NCBI GenBank assembly: GCA_003970805.2
Contig: CP051152.1
Span: 2,108,001 to 2,172,000, forward strand
From: Undibacterium piscinae
GTDB lineage: Bacteria; Pseudomonadota; Gammaproteobacteria; Burkholderiales; Burkholderiaceae_D
Reading direction: 5' to 3'
Length of the DNA: 64,000 bases
This document shows, piece after piece, positions 1 to 10,394 of this stretch. Below the pieces are notes generated by a model that was not told the DNA's origin, ran no database searches, and saw nothing but the letters and a program-made list of their open reading frames with translations. Positions within the stretch are counted from its first letter, which is position 1, and every line of letters begins with the position of its first letter. Position numbers and translations under genes: made by a program.

Positions 1-348
1 TTGAATCAAGGATATTTTAATACCCAAGTTATTCAAAGCACGTACTGAAGATTCACGACCTGGGCCTGGACCCTTGATGCGAACTTCCAGATTTTTGATG
101 CCGCACTCAACTGCAACTTTGCCTGCAGCTTCCGCTGCAACCTGTGCTGCAAATGGTGTCGATTTACGCGAACCTTTAAAACCAGCGCCACCAGCTGTTG
201 CCCAAGACAATGCATTGCCTTGACGATCTGTGATCGTGATGATGGTATTGTTAAAAGAAGCGTGAACGTGTGCGATACCTTCAGCGACATTCTTTTTAAC
301 TTTTTTACGAGCGCGGGCTGCGTTTGCGTTATTTTGTGCTTTTGCCAT
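1..348 (-). CDS. rpsK: 30S ribosomal protein S11 (3' end beyond window)
   Basis: Residues 1-116 of S11, the protein of the small-subunit platform that lines the mRNA exit region. The translation starts [16 protein letters not shown] and shows the S11 features [19 protein letters not shown] and [14 protein letters not shown]. The frame is open to base 1, so only about 15 C-terminal residues are missing. The ATG at 348 has an AAGGAA ribosome binding site six bases upstream. It follows rpsM by 30 bases and starts the alpha-operon part of the locus. Confidence 0.97.
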   Translation of the reverse strand, partial: MAKAQNNANAARARKKVKKNVAEGIAHVHASFNNTIITITDRQGNALSWATAGGAGFKGSRKSTPFAAQVAAEAAGKVAVECGIKNLEVRIKGPGPGRESSVRALNNLGIKISLIQ

Positions 349-378
349 AATTGTTTCCTTAAATCCAGCAGTACTGGA

Positions 379-744
379 TTATTTCTTCAATGATTGCGCT
401 GCTTTACGCGGACCCTTACGCGTACGAGCATTCGTACGTGTACGTTGACCACGGCAAGGCAAACCCTTACGATGACGGAGGCCGCGGTAGCAACCTAAGT
501 CCATCAAACGTTTGATGTTCATCGAGATTTCACGACGTAGATCACCTTCGACGATGAATTTTGCAATTCCGTCGCGAAGCTTTTCTAATTCGCTATCATC
601 CAGATCTTTAACTTTTTTACTAGTTAAAACACCGGTTGCTTGGCAGATTTTCTCTGCGCGTGGACGACCAATACCATAGATAGCTGTTAAGCCGATTACG
701 GTATGCTGATGATTTGGGATATTAACCCCTGCTATACGTGCCAT
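379..744 (-). CDS. rpsM: 30S ribosomal protein S13
   Basis: S13, 121 residues, usual family length. It sits in the head of the small subunit and contacts the large subunit and P-site tRNA. The N-terminus [13 protein letters not shown], the helix-hairpin-helix segment [11 protein letters not shown] and the basic tail [13 protein letters not shown] are typical. GAGGAT lies upstream of the ATG. It lies between rpmJ and rpsK as in other beta-proteobacteria. Confidence 0.98.
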   Translation of the reverse strand: MARIAGVNIPNHQHTVIGLTAIYGIGRPRAEKICQATGVLTSKKVKDLDDSELEKLRDGIAKFIVEGDLRREISMNIKRLMDLGCYRGLRHRKGLPCRGQRTRTNARTRKGPRKAAQSLKK

Positions 745-770
745 TCGTTATCCTCGATAAATAACGTTAA

Positions 771-884
771 TTAACCTTGGCGCTGCTTATGGCGTGGTTC
801 AGTGCATATAACACGAACAACACCCTTGCGCTTGATGATCTTGCAATTGCGGCAGATCCGCTTAACTGATGCGAGAACTTTCAT
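771..884 (-). CDS. rpmJ: 50S ribosomal protein L36
   Basis: Very short gene, 37 residues, read directly from the minus strand: [20 protein letters not shown], ending in RHKQRQG. The pattern C-x2-C, then a later Cys and His, is the zinc-binding (C+) form of L36. It lies between infA (32-base gap) and rpsM (26-base gap), its standard place in the spc/alpha region. Confidence 0.97.
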   Translation of the reverse strand: MKVLASVKRICRNCKIIKRKGVVRVICTEPRHKQRQG

Positions 885-916
885 TTTTGCCCTCTTTCCT
901 TCTAGTTCATTTAAAT

Positions 917-1135
917 TTACTTGGTACGGAACACTATACGCGCCCGGCTCAAATCATAAGGCGTCAATTCTACTGTCACCTTATCACCGGGAAGAATGCG
1001 AATATAGTTCATTCGCATCTTTCCGGAAATATGGCCTAGCACAACATGCCCATTTTCCAACTTAACTCGAAATGTTGCATTCGGAAGATTCTCAAGAATC
1101 TCGCCCTGCATCTGTATAACGTCGTCTTTTGCCAT
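917..1135 (-). CDS. infA: Translation initiation factor IF-1
   Basis: IF-1, 72 residues, a single S1-like OB fold ([20 protein letters not shown], then [18 protein letters not shown]) that occupies the ribosomal A site during initiation. It ends in RIVFRTK. An AGAGGA element lies 10-12 bases before the ATG. It follows secY by 24 bases; infA placed between secY and rpmJ is common in beta-proteobacteria. Confidence 0.97.
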   Translation of the reverse strand: MAKDDVIQMQGEILENLPNATFRVKLENGHVVLGHISGKMRMNYIRILPGDKVTVELTPYDLSRARIVFRTK

Positions 1136-1159
1136 TCGATCTGCTGTTCCTCTGGGCGA

Positions 1160-2497
1160 TTACCTAGAAGGAATTCCGCCCTTGAAATTTGCTTTACGAA
1201 GAAGCGATTCGTATTGCTGTGACATTACATAATTTTGCACTTGAGCCATAAAATCCATCGTTACTACAACGATAATCAACAAGGATGTGCCGCCAAAATA
1301 AAACGGAACCTTCCAATGTGCGATTAAGAACTCAGGCAACAAACACACGGCCGTAATATACACCGCACCTGCCAAGGTCAAACGCATCAATATTTTATCA
1401 ATATAACGCGCCGTTTGATCACCAGGACGAATACCAGGAACGAATGCCCCACTCTTCTTCAGGTTATCGGCTGTTTCTTTACTATTAAACACAAGAGCCG
1501 TGTAAAAAAAGCAGAAGAAAATAATCGCACCAGCGTACAAGAGGGCATGCATAGGCTCACCTGGCCCCATTGACGCAGCAAGATCCTTAAGGAAGCTAAC
1601 AACCCGACTATCCGAGTCTTCAACACCTTTTGTGAACATGCTGATAATCGTCGCTGGAAACATCAGTATCGATGAAGCGAAAATTGGAGGTATTACACCG
1701 GCCATATTCAACTTCAAAGGCAAATGACTAGTTTGCCCACCGTACACTTTGTTACCCACTTGACGCTTGGCATAATTAACCAATATTTTGCGCTGTCCTC
1801 GTTCAACAAATACAACCACATAAGTAACAGCAGCGACAATCAAACAAACTATCAAAGCTGTAAATGGCATCATCGAACCAGTACGAACCAACTCAAACAA
1901 ACTTGCCAAACCACTTGGTAAGCCAGCGGCAATACCCGCAAAGATAATGATAGAAATACCATTACCTAAACCACGCTCAGTAATTTGCTCACCTAACCAC
2001 ATCAAAAACATGGTACCAGTCAGCAAAGTAACCACCGTAGTAAAGCGAAACGCCATACCTGCATCTATCACTAATCCAGGCTGAGATTCCAGACCGAATG
2101 CAATGAAATAAGCTTGCAATGTCGCCAACAACAAAGTGCCATACCGAGTATATTGCGTTATTTTCTTACGCCCGGATTCCCCTTCTTTTTTCAGGGCCTC
2201 CAGTTGTGGAGAAACTATCGACATCAATTGCATAATAATTGATGCCGAAATATACGGCATGATACCCAAAGCAAATATCGTAAAACGTGATAAAGCCCCG
2301 CCGGAGAACATATTAAACATCCCCAAAATACCGCCTTGGTTTTGTTTAAACAGTTCTGCCAGTGCCGTCGGGTCAATACCTGGAACAGGTATATGAGCAC
2401 CGATACGGTACACAACTAGTGCAGACAATAAAAACCAGAGTCTTCCCCAAGGGAATCCACTTGCTGCACTTTTAGCTTGCTGTGGAGAAGTTGCCAA
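1160..2497 (-). CDS. secY: Preprotein translocase subunit SecY
   Basis: SecY, 445 residues, the channel subunit of the SecYEG inner-membrane translocon. About ten hydrophobic segments are visible. Diagnostic parts are the N-terminal [24 protein letters not shown], the plug/TM2 region [22 protein letters not shown], and the cytoplasmic loop [17 protein letters not shown]. It lies 23 bases after rplO and is the last large gene of the spc part, so its expression is tied to ribosomal protein synthesis. Confidence 0.98.
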   Translation of the reverse strand: MATSPQQAKSAASGFPWGRLWFLLSALVVYRIGAHIPVPGIDPTALAELFKQNQGGILGMFNMFSGGALSRFTIFALGIMPYISASIIMQLMSIVSPQLEALKKEGESGRKKITQYTRYGTLLLATLQAYFIAFGLESQPGLVIDAGMAFRFTTVVTLLTGTMFLMWLGEQITERGLGNGISIIIFAGIAAGLPSGLASLFELVRTGSMMPFTALIVCLIVAAVTYVVVFVERGQRKILVNYAKRQVGNKVYGGQTSHLPLKLNMAGVIPPIFASSILMFPATIISMFTKGVEDSDSRVVSFLKDLAASMGPGEPMHALLYAGAIIFFCFFYTALVFNSKETADNLKKSGAFVPGIRPGDQTARYIDKILMRLTLAGAVYITAVCLLPEFLIAHWKVPFYFGGTSLLIIVVVTMDFMAQVQNYVMSQQYESLLRKANFKGGIPSR

Positions 2498-2520
2498 TGT
2501 TTGCTCCTGTTTTGCCCGAA

Positions 2521-3003
2521 TTAAGCAGCTGCTTTAGCAGGTAATTTCTTAACCACTGGTGCAATCACTAATTCAGTCACTGTTCCGCCAGCAGCTTCGA
2601 TTGCAGCCTTAGCGCCTTTAGAGACGATCAGACCATTCAAAGTTACTTTTTTTGTGATTGTGCCTGACAATATAACGCGCACTACACGCGCCAACTGAGA
2701 GACGACACCGGCTTGTTTCAATGCAAGAACATCGATCTCTGTCACTGGAAGATTTTCCAGATCCGTCAAACGAACTTCCGCTTTGTATGGTGTTGCCAAA
2801 GATTTGAAACCACGCTTAGGCAAGCGACGTTGCAAAGGCATTTGACCGCCTTCGAAACCGACTTTATGAAAACCGCCTGTGCGTGACTTCTGACCTTTGT
2901 GACCGCGGCCAGATGTCTTACCCAAACCAGAACCGATACCGCGACCAACACGACGTTTGTAGTGTTTTGCGCCATCAGCTGGCTGTATGTTATTCAATTC
3001 CAT
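2521..3003 (-). CDS. rplO: 50S ribosomal protein L15
   Basis: L15, 160 residues from the ATG at 3003 ([20 protein letters not shown]). An open frame continues 13 codons further upstream, but the family begins at MELN. The glycine-rich stretch [19 protein letters not shown] and [17 protein letters not shown] are L15 hallmarks. The C-terminus ([12 protein letters not shown]) extends beyond the usual roughly 144 residues. It lies between rpmD and secY. Confidence 0.97.
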   Translation of the reverse strand: MELNNIQPADGAKHYKRRVGRGIGSGLGKTSGRGHKGQKSRTGGFHKVGFEGGQMPLQRRLPKRGFKSLATPYKAEVRLTDLENLPVTEIDVLALKQAGVVSQLARVVRVILSGTITKKVTLNGLIVSKGAKAAIEAAGGTVTELVIAPVVKKLPAKAAA

Positions 3004-3031
3004 AATTTGCTCCGATCGCAAACCTGACGGC

Positions 3032-3211
3032 TTACGATACAACCTTCACAAGATACGAGACTTTATTGATCATGCCACGTACGGATGGAGTGTCTTGCAA
3101 TTCGGAAACCGAATTTACACGACGCAAACCCAAACCGCGAACTGTAGCGCGATGGGACTCACGAGTCCCGATCAAACCCTTGACCAAAGTTACTTTTACT
3201 GTCTTTGTCAT
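3032..3211 (-). CDS. rpmD: 50S ribosomal protein L30
   Basis: L30, 59 residues starting [16 protein letters not shown], with the conserved GLGLRRVNS and [18 protein letters not shown]. The ATG at 3211 is preferred over a GTG nine bases upstream because AAGGTGA lies five bases before the ATG and the resulting length matches the family. Located between rpsE and rplO as usual. Confidence 0.96.
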   Translation of the reverse strand: MTKTVKVTLVKGLIGTRESHRATVRGLGLRRVNSVSELQDTPSVRGMINKVSYLVKVVS

Positions 3212-3221
3212 TTCGCTCACC

Positions 3222-3740
3222 TTAGCCCAGAATTTCTTCTAGGGACTTGCCACGTTTAGCAGCAATTTCCGATGGTGTACTCATCTTGGACAAACCGTCC
3301 AAAGTTGCACGAACCATGTTGTAAGGATTGGTAGAGCCGTTGGATTTAGCAACGACGTTTACCACGCCCAAAACTTCAAAAATTGCGCGCATTGGACCAC
3401 CCGCAATAACGCCAGTACCCTCTTTGGCAGGCATGATCATCACTTTGGATGCGCCATGCTGACCTGTTACGGCGTGCTGCAAAGTACCGTTTTTCAGAGT
3501 TACCTTAATCATCTTACGACGAGCTTCTTCCATCGCTTTTTGGACGGCTACAGGAACTTCTTTCGATTTCCCCTTACCCATACCAATACGGCCATCACCA
3601 TCACCAACGACGGTCAGTGCTGCGAAGCCCATGATACGACCACCCTTAACCACTTTGGTTACACGGTTGATCGCGATCATTTTTTCGCGCATGCCATCAT
3701 CCGGCTTGTCGGCTGCCATTTTCGCTTGCATTTTTGCCAT
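3222..3740 (-). CDS. rpsE: 30S ribosomal protein S5
   Basis: S5, 172 residues. Small-subunit protein near the decoding site and mRNA entrance. Visible parts are the N-terminal double-stranded RNA-binding fold ([20 protein letters not shown]), the loop [20 protein letters not shown], and the C-terminal [19 protein letters not shown]. Alternative in-frame Met codons exist at the N-terminus ([12 protein letters not shown]); the first is kept because [12 protein letters not shown] starts are usual in the order. Confidence 0.97.
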   Translation of the reverse strand: MAKMQAKMAADKPDDGMREKMIAINRVTKVVKGGRIMGFAALTVVGDGDGRIGMGKGKSKEVPVAVQKAMEEARRKMIKVTLKNGTLQHAVTGQHGASKVMIMPAKEGTGVIAGGPMRAIFEVLGVVNVVAKSNGSTNPYNMVRATLDGLSKMSTPSEIAAKRGKSLEEILG

Positions 3741-3752
3741 GACGAATTTTCC

Positions 3753-4115
3753 TTAGAACTTCAGGCCAGCTTCACGCGCAGCTTCCGCTAACGCCTTGAC
3801 GCGACCATGGTAACGGAAACCGGAGCGATCAAACGCGACTTCGGTAATCCCTGCTTTCAACGCTTTCTCTGCAACGCGCTTGCCAATTAACGTGGCTGCT
3901 GCTGCATTCCCGCCGTTGCCGGATGCCGCGGCCAACTCTGCACGTACTTCCGCCTCTACGGTAGAAGCCGATGCCAGCACTTTGGCGTCTGGGCCAATGA
4001 TGCTTGCGTAGATATGCAGATTTGTACGATGAACCGCTAAGCGGACCACCTTAAGTTCTGCGATCTTGGCACGGGTTTGAGTCGCGCGGCGCAGACGTGA
4101 TTGTTTCTTATCCAT
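3753..4115 (-). CDS. rplR: 50S ribosomal protein L18
   Basis: L18, 120 residues starting [18 protein letters not shown]; binds 5S rRNA in the central protuberance. Motifs [13 protein letters not shown] and [27 protein letters not shown] are typical. The ATG at 4115 is preferred to a TTG two codons upstream because the E. coli-type protein begins MDKK. A GGGG ribosome binding site lies six bases before it. Confidence 0.97.
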   Translation of the reverse strand: MDKKQSRLRRATQTRAKIAELKVVRLAVHRTNLHIYASIIGPDAKVLASASTVEAEVRAELAAASGNGGNAAAATLIGKRVAEKALKAGITEVAFDRSGFRYHGRVKALAEAAREAGLKF

Positions 4116-4127
4116 CGTCAACCCCTA

Positions 4128-4661
4128 TTACTTCTTCTTGGTTTCTTTAATCACAACCACTTCGTCCGAATAACGGACGCCCTTGCCTTTATAAGGCTCT
4201 GGGCTGCGGTATGCACGGACTTCAGCTGCCACTTGACCAACTACCTGCTTATTAATCCCTTTGATCAGGATTTCAGTAGGAATTGGTGTAGTGCATGTAA
4301 TGCCTTCTGGCATTTGATGAACTACTGGGTGCGAAAAACCCAACGACAAATTCAACTTGTCGCCTTGTGCTTGTGCCTTGTAACCAACGCCGACCAAGTT
4401 CAACTTTTTTTCGTAGCCTTTAGTGACGCCGTTAACCATGTTATTAACCAAAGCACGCAAGGTGCCGGTCATAGCATTAGCTTCACGACTATCATCTGCC
4501 GGAGAAAAACTAAGAGTACCGTTATCGTTAGCGACTGTCACCAAGCCATTCAGGCCTTGTGTCAGAACGCCCATTGGGCCTTTTACTGTAACCTGTGCTG
4601 CCGAGATTGCAATTTCTGCACCTGCTGGCAACACGATTGGCATTTTACCTACTCGTGACAT
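4128..4661 (-). CDS. rplF: 50S ribosomal protein L6
   Basis: L6, 177 residues, starting [17 protein letters not shown]. Large-subunit protein near the sarcin-ricin loop. The C-terminal [22 protein letters not shown] is the L6 signature. The open frame extends 15 codons upstream into rpsH, but the family start is MSR and the ATG at 4661 keeps the usual length. Rigid spc-operon position after rpsH. Confidence 0.97.
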   Translation of the reverse strand: MSRVGKMPIVLPAGAEIAISAAQVTVKGPMGVLTQGLNGLVTVANDNGTLSFSPADDSREANAMTGTLRALVNNMVNGVTKGYEKKLNLVGVGYKAQAQGDKLNLSLGFSHPVVHQMPEGITCTTPIPTEILIKGINKQVVGQVAAEVRAYRSPEPYKGKGVRYSDEVVVIKETKKK

Positions 4662-4671
4662 CTTGCACTCC

Positions 4672-5067
4672 TTAGGCGACGTAGCAAATAACTTCGCCAC
4701 CGACACCGGTTGCGCGTGCTTTGCGGTCAGTCATAACGCCCTTTGGTGTGGACACAATCGCCACGCCCAAACCGTTCATAACACTTGGAATCTCGTCTTT
4801 ACCTTTGTAAATACGGAGACCAGGACGTGAAACACGTTCCAAGCGCTCAATAACAGGACGTCCTGCATAATACTTCAAACCGATTTTCAATTCAGATTTC
4901 CCAGCAGCTTCTGTCACTGCGAAATCCTCAATGTAGCCTTCGTCCTTAAGAACAACTGCGATAGCAATTTTTACTTTAGAGGACGGCATCGCAACAGCAG
5001 TTTTTTGAACAACTTGCGCGTTACGGATGCGGGTCAGCATATCGGCGATAGGATCGCTCATACTCAT
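4672..5067 (-). CDS. rpsH: 30S ribosomal protein S8
   Basis: S8, 131 residues, beginning [18 protein letters not shown]; binds the central domain of 16S rRNA. In enterobacteria S8 is the autogenous repressor of the spc operon; whether that holds here is not visible. The ATG at 5067 has AGGAGA seven bases upstream, which decides between the two N-terminal Met codons. The C-terminus [14 protein letters not shown] is typical. Confidence 0.97.
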   Translation of the reverse strand: MSMSDPIADMLTRIRNAQVVQKTAVAMPSSKVKIAIAVVLKDEGYIEDFAVTEAAGKSELKIGLKYYAGRPVIERLERVSRPGLRIYKGKDEIPSVMNGLGVAIVSTPKGVMTDRKARATGVGGEVICYVA

Positions 5068-5080
5068 TGATATTCTCCTA

Positions 5081-5386
5081 TTACCAGCTGGCTTTAGTCA
5101 TACCCGGAATCTCACCACGCATGGCGAATTCACGGAGTTTAATACGGCCCAAACCAAACTTACGGAATGTGCCACGCGGACGACCGGTCAATGCGCAACG
5201 ATTGCGCTGACGGGTCGGATTAGAGTTACGTGGCAGTGCCTGCAACTTCAGACGAGCTAAATAACGCTCCTCTTCTGTCTTTGATTGGTCATCAACGATG
5301 GCCTTCAATTCGGCGCGTTTGCCAGCGAATTTCTTCACCAGATCTGCACGCTTTTGCTCACGATTAATCAGTGCCAATTTTGCCAT
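5081..5386 (-). CDS. rpsN: 30S ribosomal protein S14
   Basis: S14, 101 residues, the long zinc-free form (no C-x2-C pair in the C-terminal half; [20 protein letters not shown] instead). It starts [20 protein letters not shown]. Located between rplE (7-base gap) and rpsH in the spc cluster. Confidence 0.97.
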   Translation of the reverse strand: MAKLALINREQKRADLVKKFAGKRAELKAIVDDQSKTEEERYLARLKLQALPRNSNPTRQRNRCALTGRPRGTFRKFGLGRIKLREFAMRGEIPGMTKASW

Positions 5387-5393
5387 GGCGACC

Positions 5394-5933
5394 TCAGTTT
5401 CTGAACGGAAATTTAAATGCGGCGAGAAGAGCTTTCGCTTCTTCGTCGGTCTTTGCTGTCGTAGTAATACTGATGTTCATACCACGCAACACGTCGATCT
5501 TGTCGTACTCGATTTCAGGGAAAATAATCTGTTCCTTGATACCGATATTGTAGTTACCACGACCATCAAACGCACGACCAGACACACCACGGAAATCACG
5601 TACACGAGGCAAAGCAACGGTTACGAAACGATCGAGGAATTCATACATTTGAGCGCCACGCAAAGTTACCATACAACCAATTGGATAACCTTCACGAATC
5701 TTGAAGCCAGCAATCGCTTTACGCGCTTTAGTGACAACAGGCTTTTGACCGGCAATTTTCGTCAAGTCACCAACAGCGTGCTCAATGATTTTCTTGTCAG
5801 CAATAGCCTCAGACAAACCCATGTTCAGGGTAATCTTCAAAAGACGAGGCACTTCCATTGGACACTTGTAAGAGAACTTCTCTGTCAAGTCACCAACGAC
5901 TTTTTCTTTATAAAATGCTTGTAGACGGGCCAT
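5394..5933 (-). CDS. rplE: 50S ribosomal protein L5
   Basis: L5, 179 residues, 5S rRNA-binding protein of the central protuberance. It begins [20 protein letters not shown], and contains [17 protein letters not shown] and [20 protein letters not shown]. It ends in [11 protein letters not shown]. Four bases separate it from rplX. Confidence 0.98.
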   Translation of the reverse strand: MARLQAFYKEKVVGDLTEKFSYKCPMEVPRLLKITLNMGLSEAIADKKIIEHAVGDLTKIAGQKPVVTKARKAIAGFKIREGYPIGCMVTLRGAQMYEFLDRFVTVALPRVRDFRGVSGRAFDGRGNYNIGIKEQIIFPEIEYDKIDVLRGMNISITTTAKTDEEAKALLAAFKFPFRN

Positions 5934-5937
5934 GACT

Positions 5938-6252
5938 TTATGCCTTCACAACTTCGCCAGTTGACTTATAGATGCGGACTTTACTACCATCCACAACTTT
6001 AAAGCCAACACGGTCTGCTTTACCAGATGCCGCATTAAACAATGCAACATTTGATACATGTATCGGCATCACTTTATCAACAATGCCACCAACTGCACCA
6101 GTCATTGGGTTAGGCTTAGTCGCTTTTTTAGCAACATTAATACCTGCAACAACAACGTAATTTGCATCAACGCATTGCTGCACTTGACCGCGCTTACCTT
6201 TGTCTTTACCCGTCAAGACGATGACTTCGTCGTTTTTACGAATCTTATTCAT
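5938..6252 (-). CDS. rplX: 50S ribosomal protein L24
   Basis: L24, 104 residues, assembly-initiator protein of the large subunit. The KOW motif is visible as [16 protein letters not shown], followed by [17 protein letters not shown]. It lies between rplN (9-base gap) and rplE. Confidence 0.97.
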   Translation of the reverse strand: MNKIRKNDEVIVLTGKDKGKRGQVQQCVDANYVVVAGINVAKKATKPNPMTGAVGGIVDKVMPIHVSNVALFNAASGKADRVGFKVVDGSKVRIYKSTGEVVKA

Positions 6253-6261
6253 CTGGACCCC

Positions 6262-6630
6262 TTACAGTACTTCTGGAGCTAAGGAAACGATTTTCATAAA
6301 ACGCTCAGTACGCAATTCACGCGTTACTGGGCCGAAAATACGAGTTCCGATTGGCTCAAGCTTTGCATTCAACAACACTGCAGCATTGCCATCAAACTTA
6401 ACCAGGGAACCGTCTTGACGACGAACACCCTTAGCAGTTCTAACAACAACAGCGTTGTAAATTTCACCTTTTTTTACACGACCGCGAGGAGCTGCAGATT
6501 TAACAGTGACTTTAATAACATCACCAATCCCTGCATAACGACGCTTAGAGCCACCCAATACTTTAATACACAAAACTTCGCGTGCACCAGTATTGTCAGC
6601 TACTTCTAGCCGGCTTTCTGTTTGAATCAT
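6262..6630 (-). CDS. rplN: 50S ribosomal protein L14
   Basis: L14, 122 residues, starting [20 protein letters not shown], with the signature [20 protein letters not shown] and C-terminal [12 protein letters not shown]. First gene of the spc segment. It is separated from rpsQ by 252 bases that contain a hairpin and a small open frame, whereas these genes are usually close together. Confidence 0.98.
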   Translation of the reverse strand: MIQTESRLEVADNTGAREVLCIKVLGGSKRRYAGIGDVIKVTVKSAAPRGRVKKGEIYNAVVVRTAKGVRRQDGSLVKFDGNAAVLLNAKLEPIGTRIFGPVTRELRTERFMKIVSLAPEVL

Positions 6631-6667
6631 AATGTTCTCTTTCCCAACTTAACCCACACAACTCGCA

Positions 6668-6808
6668 CTATGCAAATTTGCAGTCAGTTTTGGTCCCGCC
6701 AGCCAACTCAATTGTCGTCGGAATCAAAACCAACAATGCACGAGTCAACCGATTAGGTGGACGAATTTTAACCACTTCCACAACACCGAGAGGTGCCGCA
6801 AAAGGCAT
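6668..6808 (-). CDS. Hypothetical 46-residue small protein in the rpsQ-rplN gap
   Basis: Open frame from ATG at 6808 to TAG at 6668, 46 codons; it reads MPFAAPLGVVEVVKIRPPNR, then LTRALLVLIPTTIELAGG and TKTDCKFA. I do not recognise the protein. It fills most of the unusual gap between two ribosomal genes and is on the transcribed strand. No clear ribosome binding site is visible; a strong hairpin ends three bases before the ATG and could hide or replace one. It may be a genuine co-transcribed small gene, a leader peptide, or chance. Confidence 0.4.
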   Translation of the reverse strand: MPFAAPLGVVEVVKIRPPNRLTRALLVLIPTTIELAGGTKTDCKFA

Positions 6809-6811
6809 TTA

Positions 6812-6844
6812 GGCTGTTATTTGCATACTCTACAAATAACAGCC
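6812..6844 (-). other. 12-bp perfect hairpin between rpsQ and rplN
   Basis: GGCTGTTATTTG at 6812-6823 is the exact reverse complement of 6833-6844, with a nine-base loop. No T-run follows on either strand, so it is not a classic intrinsic terminator. It lies 38 bases after the rpsQ stop and just before the small open frame. Roles such as RNA processing, attenuation or a ribosomal protein binding site are inference. Confidence 0.6.
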
Positions 6845-6882
6845 CATCATTATTACATCAAAAAACTATTTGTGCAATAAAT

Positions 6883-7155
6883 TTATACAACCTGTGCGAC
6901 TTGAACCACACGTGTCACTGTCCAAGCTTTAGTCTTGGAAATAGGACGACCTTCTTGAATCTCAACGGTGTCTCCAGCCTTTGCCTGGTTTGCCTCATCA
7001 TGTGCATGATACTTAGCAGAGCGCATGATAATCTTACCGTACAAAGGATGTTTAACGTGACGCTCAACGACCACAGTTACGGTCTTGTTCATCTTGTCAG
7101 AAACAACCTTGCCAATCAATGTGCGCTTCAGTGCGACTTTAACTTGATCGTTCAT
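6883..7155 (-). CDS. rpsQ: 30S ribosomal protein S17
   Basis: S17, 90 residues, an OB-fold primary 16S rRNA-binding protein. Conserved segments are [20 protein letters not shown] and [18 protein letters not shown]. Its ATG overlaps the rpmC stop (TAATG), so the two are translationally coupled. It is the last gene before the unusual 252-base gap. Confidence 0.97.
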   Translation of the reverse strand: MNDQVKVALKRTLIGKVVSDKMNKTVTVVVERHVKHPLYGKIIMRSAKYHAHDEANQAKAGDTVEIQEGRPISKTKAWTVTRVVQVAQVV

Positions 7156-7346
7156 TATTTGGCATCCTTCTGATTCATGACTGTCTTAACACGTGCGATG
7201 TCACGACGTACTTTTTTCAACTGTGAAGTATTATTCAGTTGTTGCGTAGCGATTTGCATACGCAGACTAAATTGAGCCTTCAACAATTCATTCAGTTCTT
7301 TAGTCAAAGCTACTGGATCTTTGCCTTGGAGTTCAGATACTTTCAT
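7155..7346 (-). CDS. rpmC: 50S ribosomal protein L29
   Basis: L29, 63 residues, an alpha-helical protein near the exit tunnel. It starts [20 protein letters not shown] and contains the signature [20 protein letters not shown]. It overlaps rpsQ by one base and follows rplP by 11 bases. Confidence 0.97.
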   Translation of the reverse strand: MKVSELQGKDPVALTKELNELLKAQFSLRMQIATQQLNNTSQLKKVRRDIARVKTVMNQKDAK

Positions 7347-7357
7347 TTACAACTCCC

Positions 7358-7777
7358 TTATTGGCCGACTTGACGCACGACGAACGTAGTCAATAACGGC
7401 AGTTTAGCAGCGGCCAAGCGGAACGCTTCGCGCGCCAACGTCTCATCGACGCCATCCATTTCATACAACATTTTACCTGGTTGAATCTCGGCAACGTAGT
7501 ACTCAGGATTACCCTTACCATTACCCATACGAACTTCAGCAGGTTTTTGCGAGATTGGCTTATCTGGGAAAATACGAATCCAGATACGACCACCACGTTT
7601 AATGTGGCGAGTCATAGCGCGACGCGCTGCCTCAATTTGACGGGCAGTAATACGACCACGACCAATTGCCTTCAATCCAAATTCACCGAAAGAAACAGCT
7701 GTACCACGGTCATGCGAGATGCCCTTGTTACGGCCTTTTTGCTCTTTACGATACTTTCTGCGTGCTGGTTGCAGCAT
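7358..7777 (-). CDS. rplP: 50S ribosomal protein L16
   Basis: L16, 139 residues. Starts [19 protein letters not shown]; contains [20 protein letters not shown] and the L16 signature [19 protein letters not shown]. Contributes to the A-site tRNA region of the large subunit. Two bases separate it from rpsC. Confidence 0.98.
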   Translation of the reverse strand: MLQPARRKYRKEQKGRNKGISHDRGTAVSFGEFGLKAIGRGRITARQIEAARRAMTRHIKRGGRIWIRIFPDKPISQKPAEVRMGNGKGNPEYYVAEIQPGKMLYEMDGVDETLAREAFRLAAAKLPLLTTFVVRQVGQ

Positions 7778-7779
7778 GA

Positions 7780-8616
7780 TTATTCTCCTGCTTTCTCAGC
7801 CGGCGCTGCCGCAACACCCGCAGGTTTAGCGTGAACACGCTTCGCTGCAGGGGCTGCTACACCAGCTGGAGTTTGACCTTCAGGGCGCTTGGCACGAGGA
7901 CGGCCACTTGGTTTGCCATCATCACGACGAGGTCCACGACGTTTCTTGTCATCTTCCGGAGTGGATTCAATAACTGGAGCGTCGCCGTTTGGCAAACGAT
8001 CACCCTTATAAACCCATACCTTAACGCCAATAATACCGTAGGTTGTCGATGCTTCGCTAAAGCCATAATCGATATCAGCACGCAATGTATGCAGAGGTAC
8101 GCGACCTTCACGATACCATTCTTTACGTGCAATTTCGATACCATTCAAACGGCCGCTTGACATGATCTTGATACCCTTAGCACCCAAACGCATAGCATTT
8201 TGCATCGCGCGCTTCATTGCGCGACGGAACATGATACGCTTTTCGAGTTGCTGAGAAATGGAATCGGCGATCAGCTGCGCATCGATTTCTGGCTTACGAA
8301 TCTCTTCGATATTGACATGTACAGGTACGCCCATGATTTTGGCGAGTTCTGTTTTCAACAGTTCAATATCTTCGCCTTTTTTACCAATAACAACACCTGG
8401 ACGGGAGCTGTAAATAGTAATACGGGCATTCTTTGCAGGACGCTCAATAGTAATACGACCTACGGATGCGTTCTTCAGTTTTTTCTTCAGGTATTCACGT
8501 ACACGCAAATCTTCAAGCAGCATGGTAGCAAAATTACCATTGCCAGCATACCAACGTGAAGACCAGTTACGCGTTACCGCAAGACGAAAACCGGTTGGAT
8601 GTATCTTCTGTCCCAT
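7780..8616 (-). CDS. rpsC: 30S ribosomal protein S3 with extended C-terminal tail
   Basis: S3, 278 residues, at the mRNA entry pore. The KH domain is visible around [20 protein letters not shown]. The core ends near residue 212; the remaining roughly 65 residues are a low-complexity tail rich in Ala, Pro, Arg and Lys ([20 protein letters not shown], then repeated AGVAA units). E. coli S3 has 233 residues. Tails like this occur in Burkholderiales. Confidence 0.97.
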   Translation of the reverse strand: MGQKIHPTGFRLAVTRNWSSRWYAGNGNFATMLLEDLRVREYLKKKLKNASVGRITIERPAKNARITIYSSRPGVVIGKKGEDIELLKTELAKIMGVPVHVNIEEIRKPEIDAQLIADSISQQLEKRIMFRRAMKRAMQNAMRLGAKGIKIMSSGRLNGIEIARKEWYREGRVPLHTLRADIDYGFSEASTTYGIIGVKVWVYKGDRLPNGDAPVIESTPEDDKKRRGPRRDDGKPSGRPRAKRPEGQTPAGVAAPAAKRVHAKPAGVAAAPAEKAGE

Positions 8617-8625
8617 CGTGACTCC

Positions 8626-8958
8626 TTAGTTACCGACAGTCACGTAGATGTGACAGGATTGTTTAGAGATACGATCGCCACGACCTTTTGCACGCGCTGT
8701 GAAACGCTTCAAGATCGTACCTTTTTCGACATAAATAACTTTTACCTTCAGCTCGTCGATGTCCGCGCCATCATTATGTTCGGCGTTTGCAATTGCAGAC
8801 TCCAAAACTTTCTTGATGATCGTTGCACCTTTTTTAGGGCTGAATGCCAAGATATTCAATGCCTGATCTACTTTTTTACCACGGATAAGATCTGCCACAA
8901 GGCGACCTTTTTGCTCGGACAGACGCACACCGCGCAGAATTGCTTTAGTTTCCATCAT
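8626..8958 (-). CDS. rplV: 50S ribosomal protein L22
   Basis: L22, 110 residues, whose hairpin lines the exit tunnel. It starts [20 protein letters not shown], contains [17 protein letters not shown] and [16 protein letters not shown]. The second Met could also serve as start. It follows rpsS by five bases. Confidence 0.97.
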   Translation of the reverse strand: MMETKAILRGVRLSEQKGRLVADLIRGKKVDQALNILAFSPKKGATIIKKVLESAIANAEHNDGADIDELKVKVIYVEKGTILKRFTARAKGRGDRISKQSCHIYVTVGN

Positions 8959-8963
8959 AGCAC

Positions 8964-9239
8964 CTATCTCTTAGCCTTTTTATCGGCGGCGTGACCCTTG
9001 AACGTACGAGTCAACGCGAATTCGCCAAGTTTATGACCAACCATGTTTTCGGACACATAAACTGGTACGTGTTGCTTACCGTTATGCACCGCAATGGTCA
9101 AACCGATGAAGTCCGGCATAATTGTCGAACGACGTGACCACGTTTTAATTGGCTTTTTGTCTTTAATTGCTTGCGCAGCTTCGACTTTTTTCACCAGGTG
9201 GGCGTCGCAAAACGGCCCTTTTTTCGCTGAGCGTGTCAT
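8964..9239 (-). CDS. rpsS: 30S ribosomal protein S19
   Basis: S19, 91 residues, in the head of the small subunit. Starts [20 protein letters not shown]; signature [20 protein letters not shown] and [20 protein letters not shown]. Standard S10-operon position between rplB and rplV. Confidence 0.98.
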   Translation of the reverse strand: MTRSAKKGPFCDAHLVKKVEAAQAIKDKKPIKTWSRRSTIMPDFIGLTIAVHNGKQHVPVYVSENMVGHKLGEFALTRTFKGHAADKKAKR

Positions 9240-9249
9240 GTTTTATCCC

Positions 9250-10077
9250 TTATTTCTTACCACGGCGTGAGACGATCATCGAAGTCGTACGCTTATTGCG
9301 ACGAGTCTTCTTGCCCTTGGTTTGCTGACCCCATGGAGAAACTGGATGACGACCCGCTGCGGTTTTACCTTCACCACCACCGTGTGGGTGATCGACCGGA
9401 TTCATAACCACACCGCGAACGGTAGGACGAACACCGCGCCAACGCATAGCACCAGCTTTACCAATCTTACGCAGATTGTGCTCACCGTTACCGACTTCAC
9501 CGATAGTTGCACGGCATTCGATATGAATACGACGAACTTCACCAGAACGCAGACGAACTTGAGCGTAGATACCCTCACGAGCCATCAAAACAACACCAGC
9601 ACCTGCAGTACGGGCGATTTGAGCACCCTTACCTGGCAACATTTCGACGCAATGCATCGTTGTACCAACTGGAATGTTGCGGATAGGCATACAGTTACCA
9701 GATTTGATAGGCGCTTGCGAACCATTCATAACCTGATCACCGGCAGCCATACCTTTAGTAGCGATGATGTACTGACGCTCACCATCCGCATAGCACAACA
9801 AAGCAATGTGCGCTGTACGGTTAGGATCGTATTCAATACGCTCTACTTTAGCTGGAATACCATCTTTAGTGCGCTTGAAATCAACCAAACGATAGTGCTG
9901 CTTATGACCACCGCCGATGTGGCGAGTAGTGATGTGACCGTTATTATTACGACCAGCAGTTTTGGATTTCTTTTCTAACAAAGCGGCAAACGGACGACCC
10001 TTATGCAGGCCCTCTGTAACCACTTTTACCATACCACGACGACCAGGCGAGGTTGGCTTGACTTTAACGAGTGCCAT
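9250..10077 (-). CDS. rplB: 50S ribosomal protein L2
   Basis: L2, 275 residues, needed for subunit association and peptidyl-transferase assembly. Shows [20 protein letters not shown] near the N-terminus and the signature [14 protein letters not shown] with the conserved His of the HPHGGG loop. Ends in [11 protein letters not shown]. Two bases separate it from rplW. Confidence 0.98.
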   Translation of the reverse strand: MALVKVKPTSPGRRGMVKVVTEGLHKGRPFAALLEKKSKTAGRNNNGHITTRHIGGGHKQHYRLVDFKRTKDGIPAKVERIEYDPNRTAHIALLCYADGERQYIIATKGMAAGDQVMNGSQAPIKSGNCMPIRNIPVGTTMHCVEMLPGKGAQIARTAGAGVVLMAREGIYAQVRLRSGEVRRIHIECRATIGEVGNGEHNLRKIGKAGAMRWRGVRPTVRGVVMNPVDHPHGGGEGKTAAGRHPVSPWGQQTKGKKTRRNKRTTSMIVSRRGKK

Positions 10078-10079
10078 TA

Positions 10080-10394
10080 TTATGCCCCCTCGGTGAAGTT
10101 AATTTCCTGACCTTCTTTCAAGCATACAAAAGCGCGTTTTGTATGATTGCGACGGCCATTAAATTTACCGGTACGTTTTTGCTTACCCAGGCGATTGGCA
10201 ACTTGCACAGACTCAACCTGAACCTTAAATAACAGCTCAACTGCAGCTTTAATTTCTGGTTTAGTTGCATCAGGCATTACCAAGAAAACGACTTGTTCGT
10301 TTTTCTCAGCAACCATTGTTGCTTTTTCAGAAATAACTGGAGCCAGCAACACCTTCATCAGGCGCTCTTCGCTATGCTTAACTACTGCGTTCAT
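10080..10394 (-). CDS. rplW: 50S ribosomal protein L23
   Basis: L23, 104 residues, docking site for trigger factor and SRP at the tunnel exit. Contains [20 protein letters not shown] and [20 protein letters not shown]. Its ATG overlaps the rplD stop in ATGA, indicating translational coupling. Confidence 0.97.
   Translation of the reverse strand: MNAVVKHSEERLMKVLLAPVISEKATMVAEKNEQVVFLVMPDATKPEIKAAVELLFKVQVESVQVANRLGKQKRTGKFNGRRNHTKRAFVCLKEGQEINFTEGA

Noticed and set aside
9322..9978. 218-codon plus-strand open frame inside rplB
   Set aside because: Thr- and Asn-rich antisense shadow of L2.
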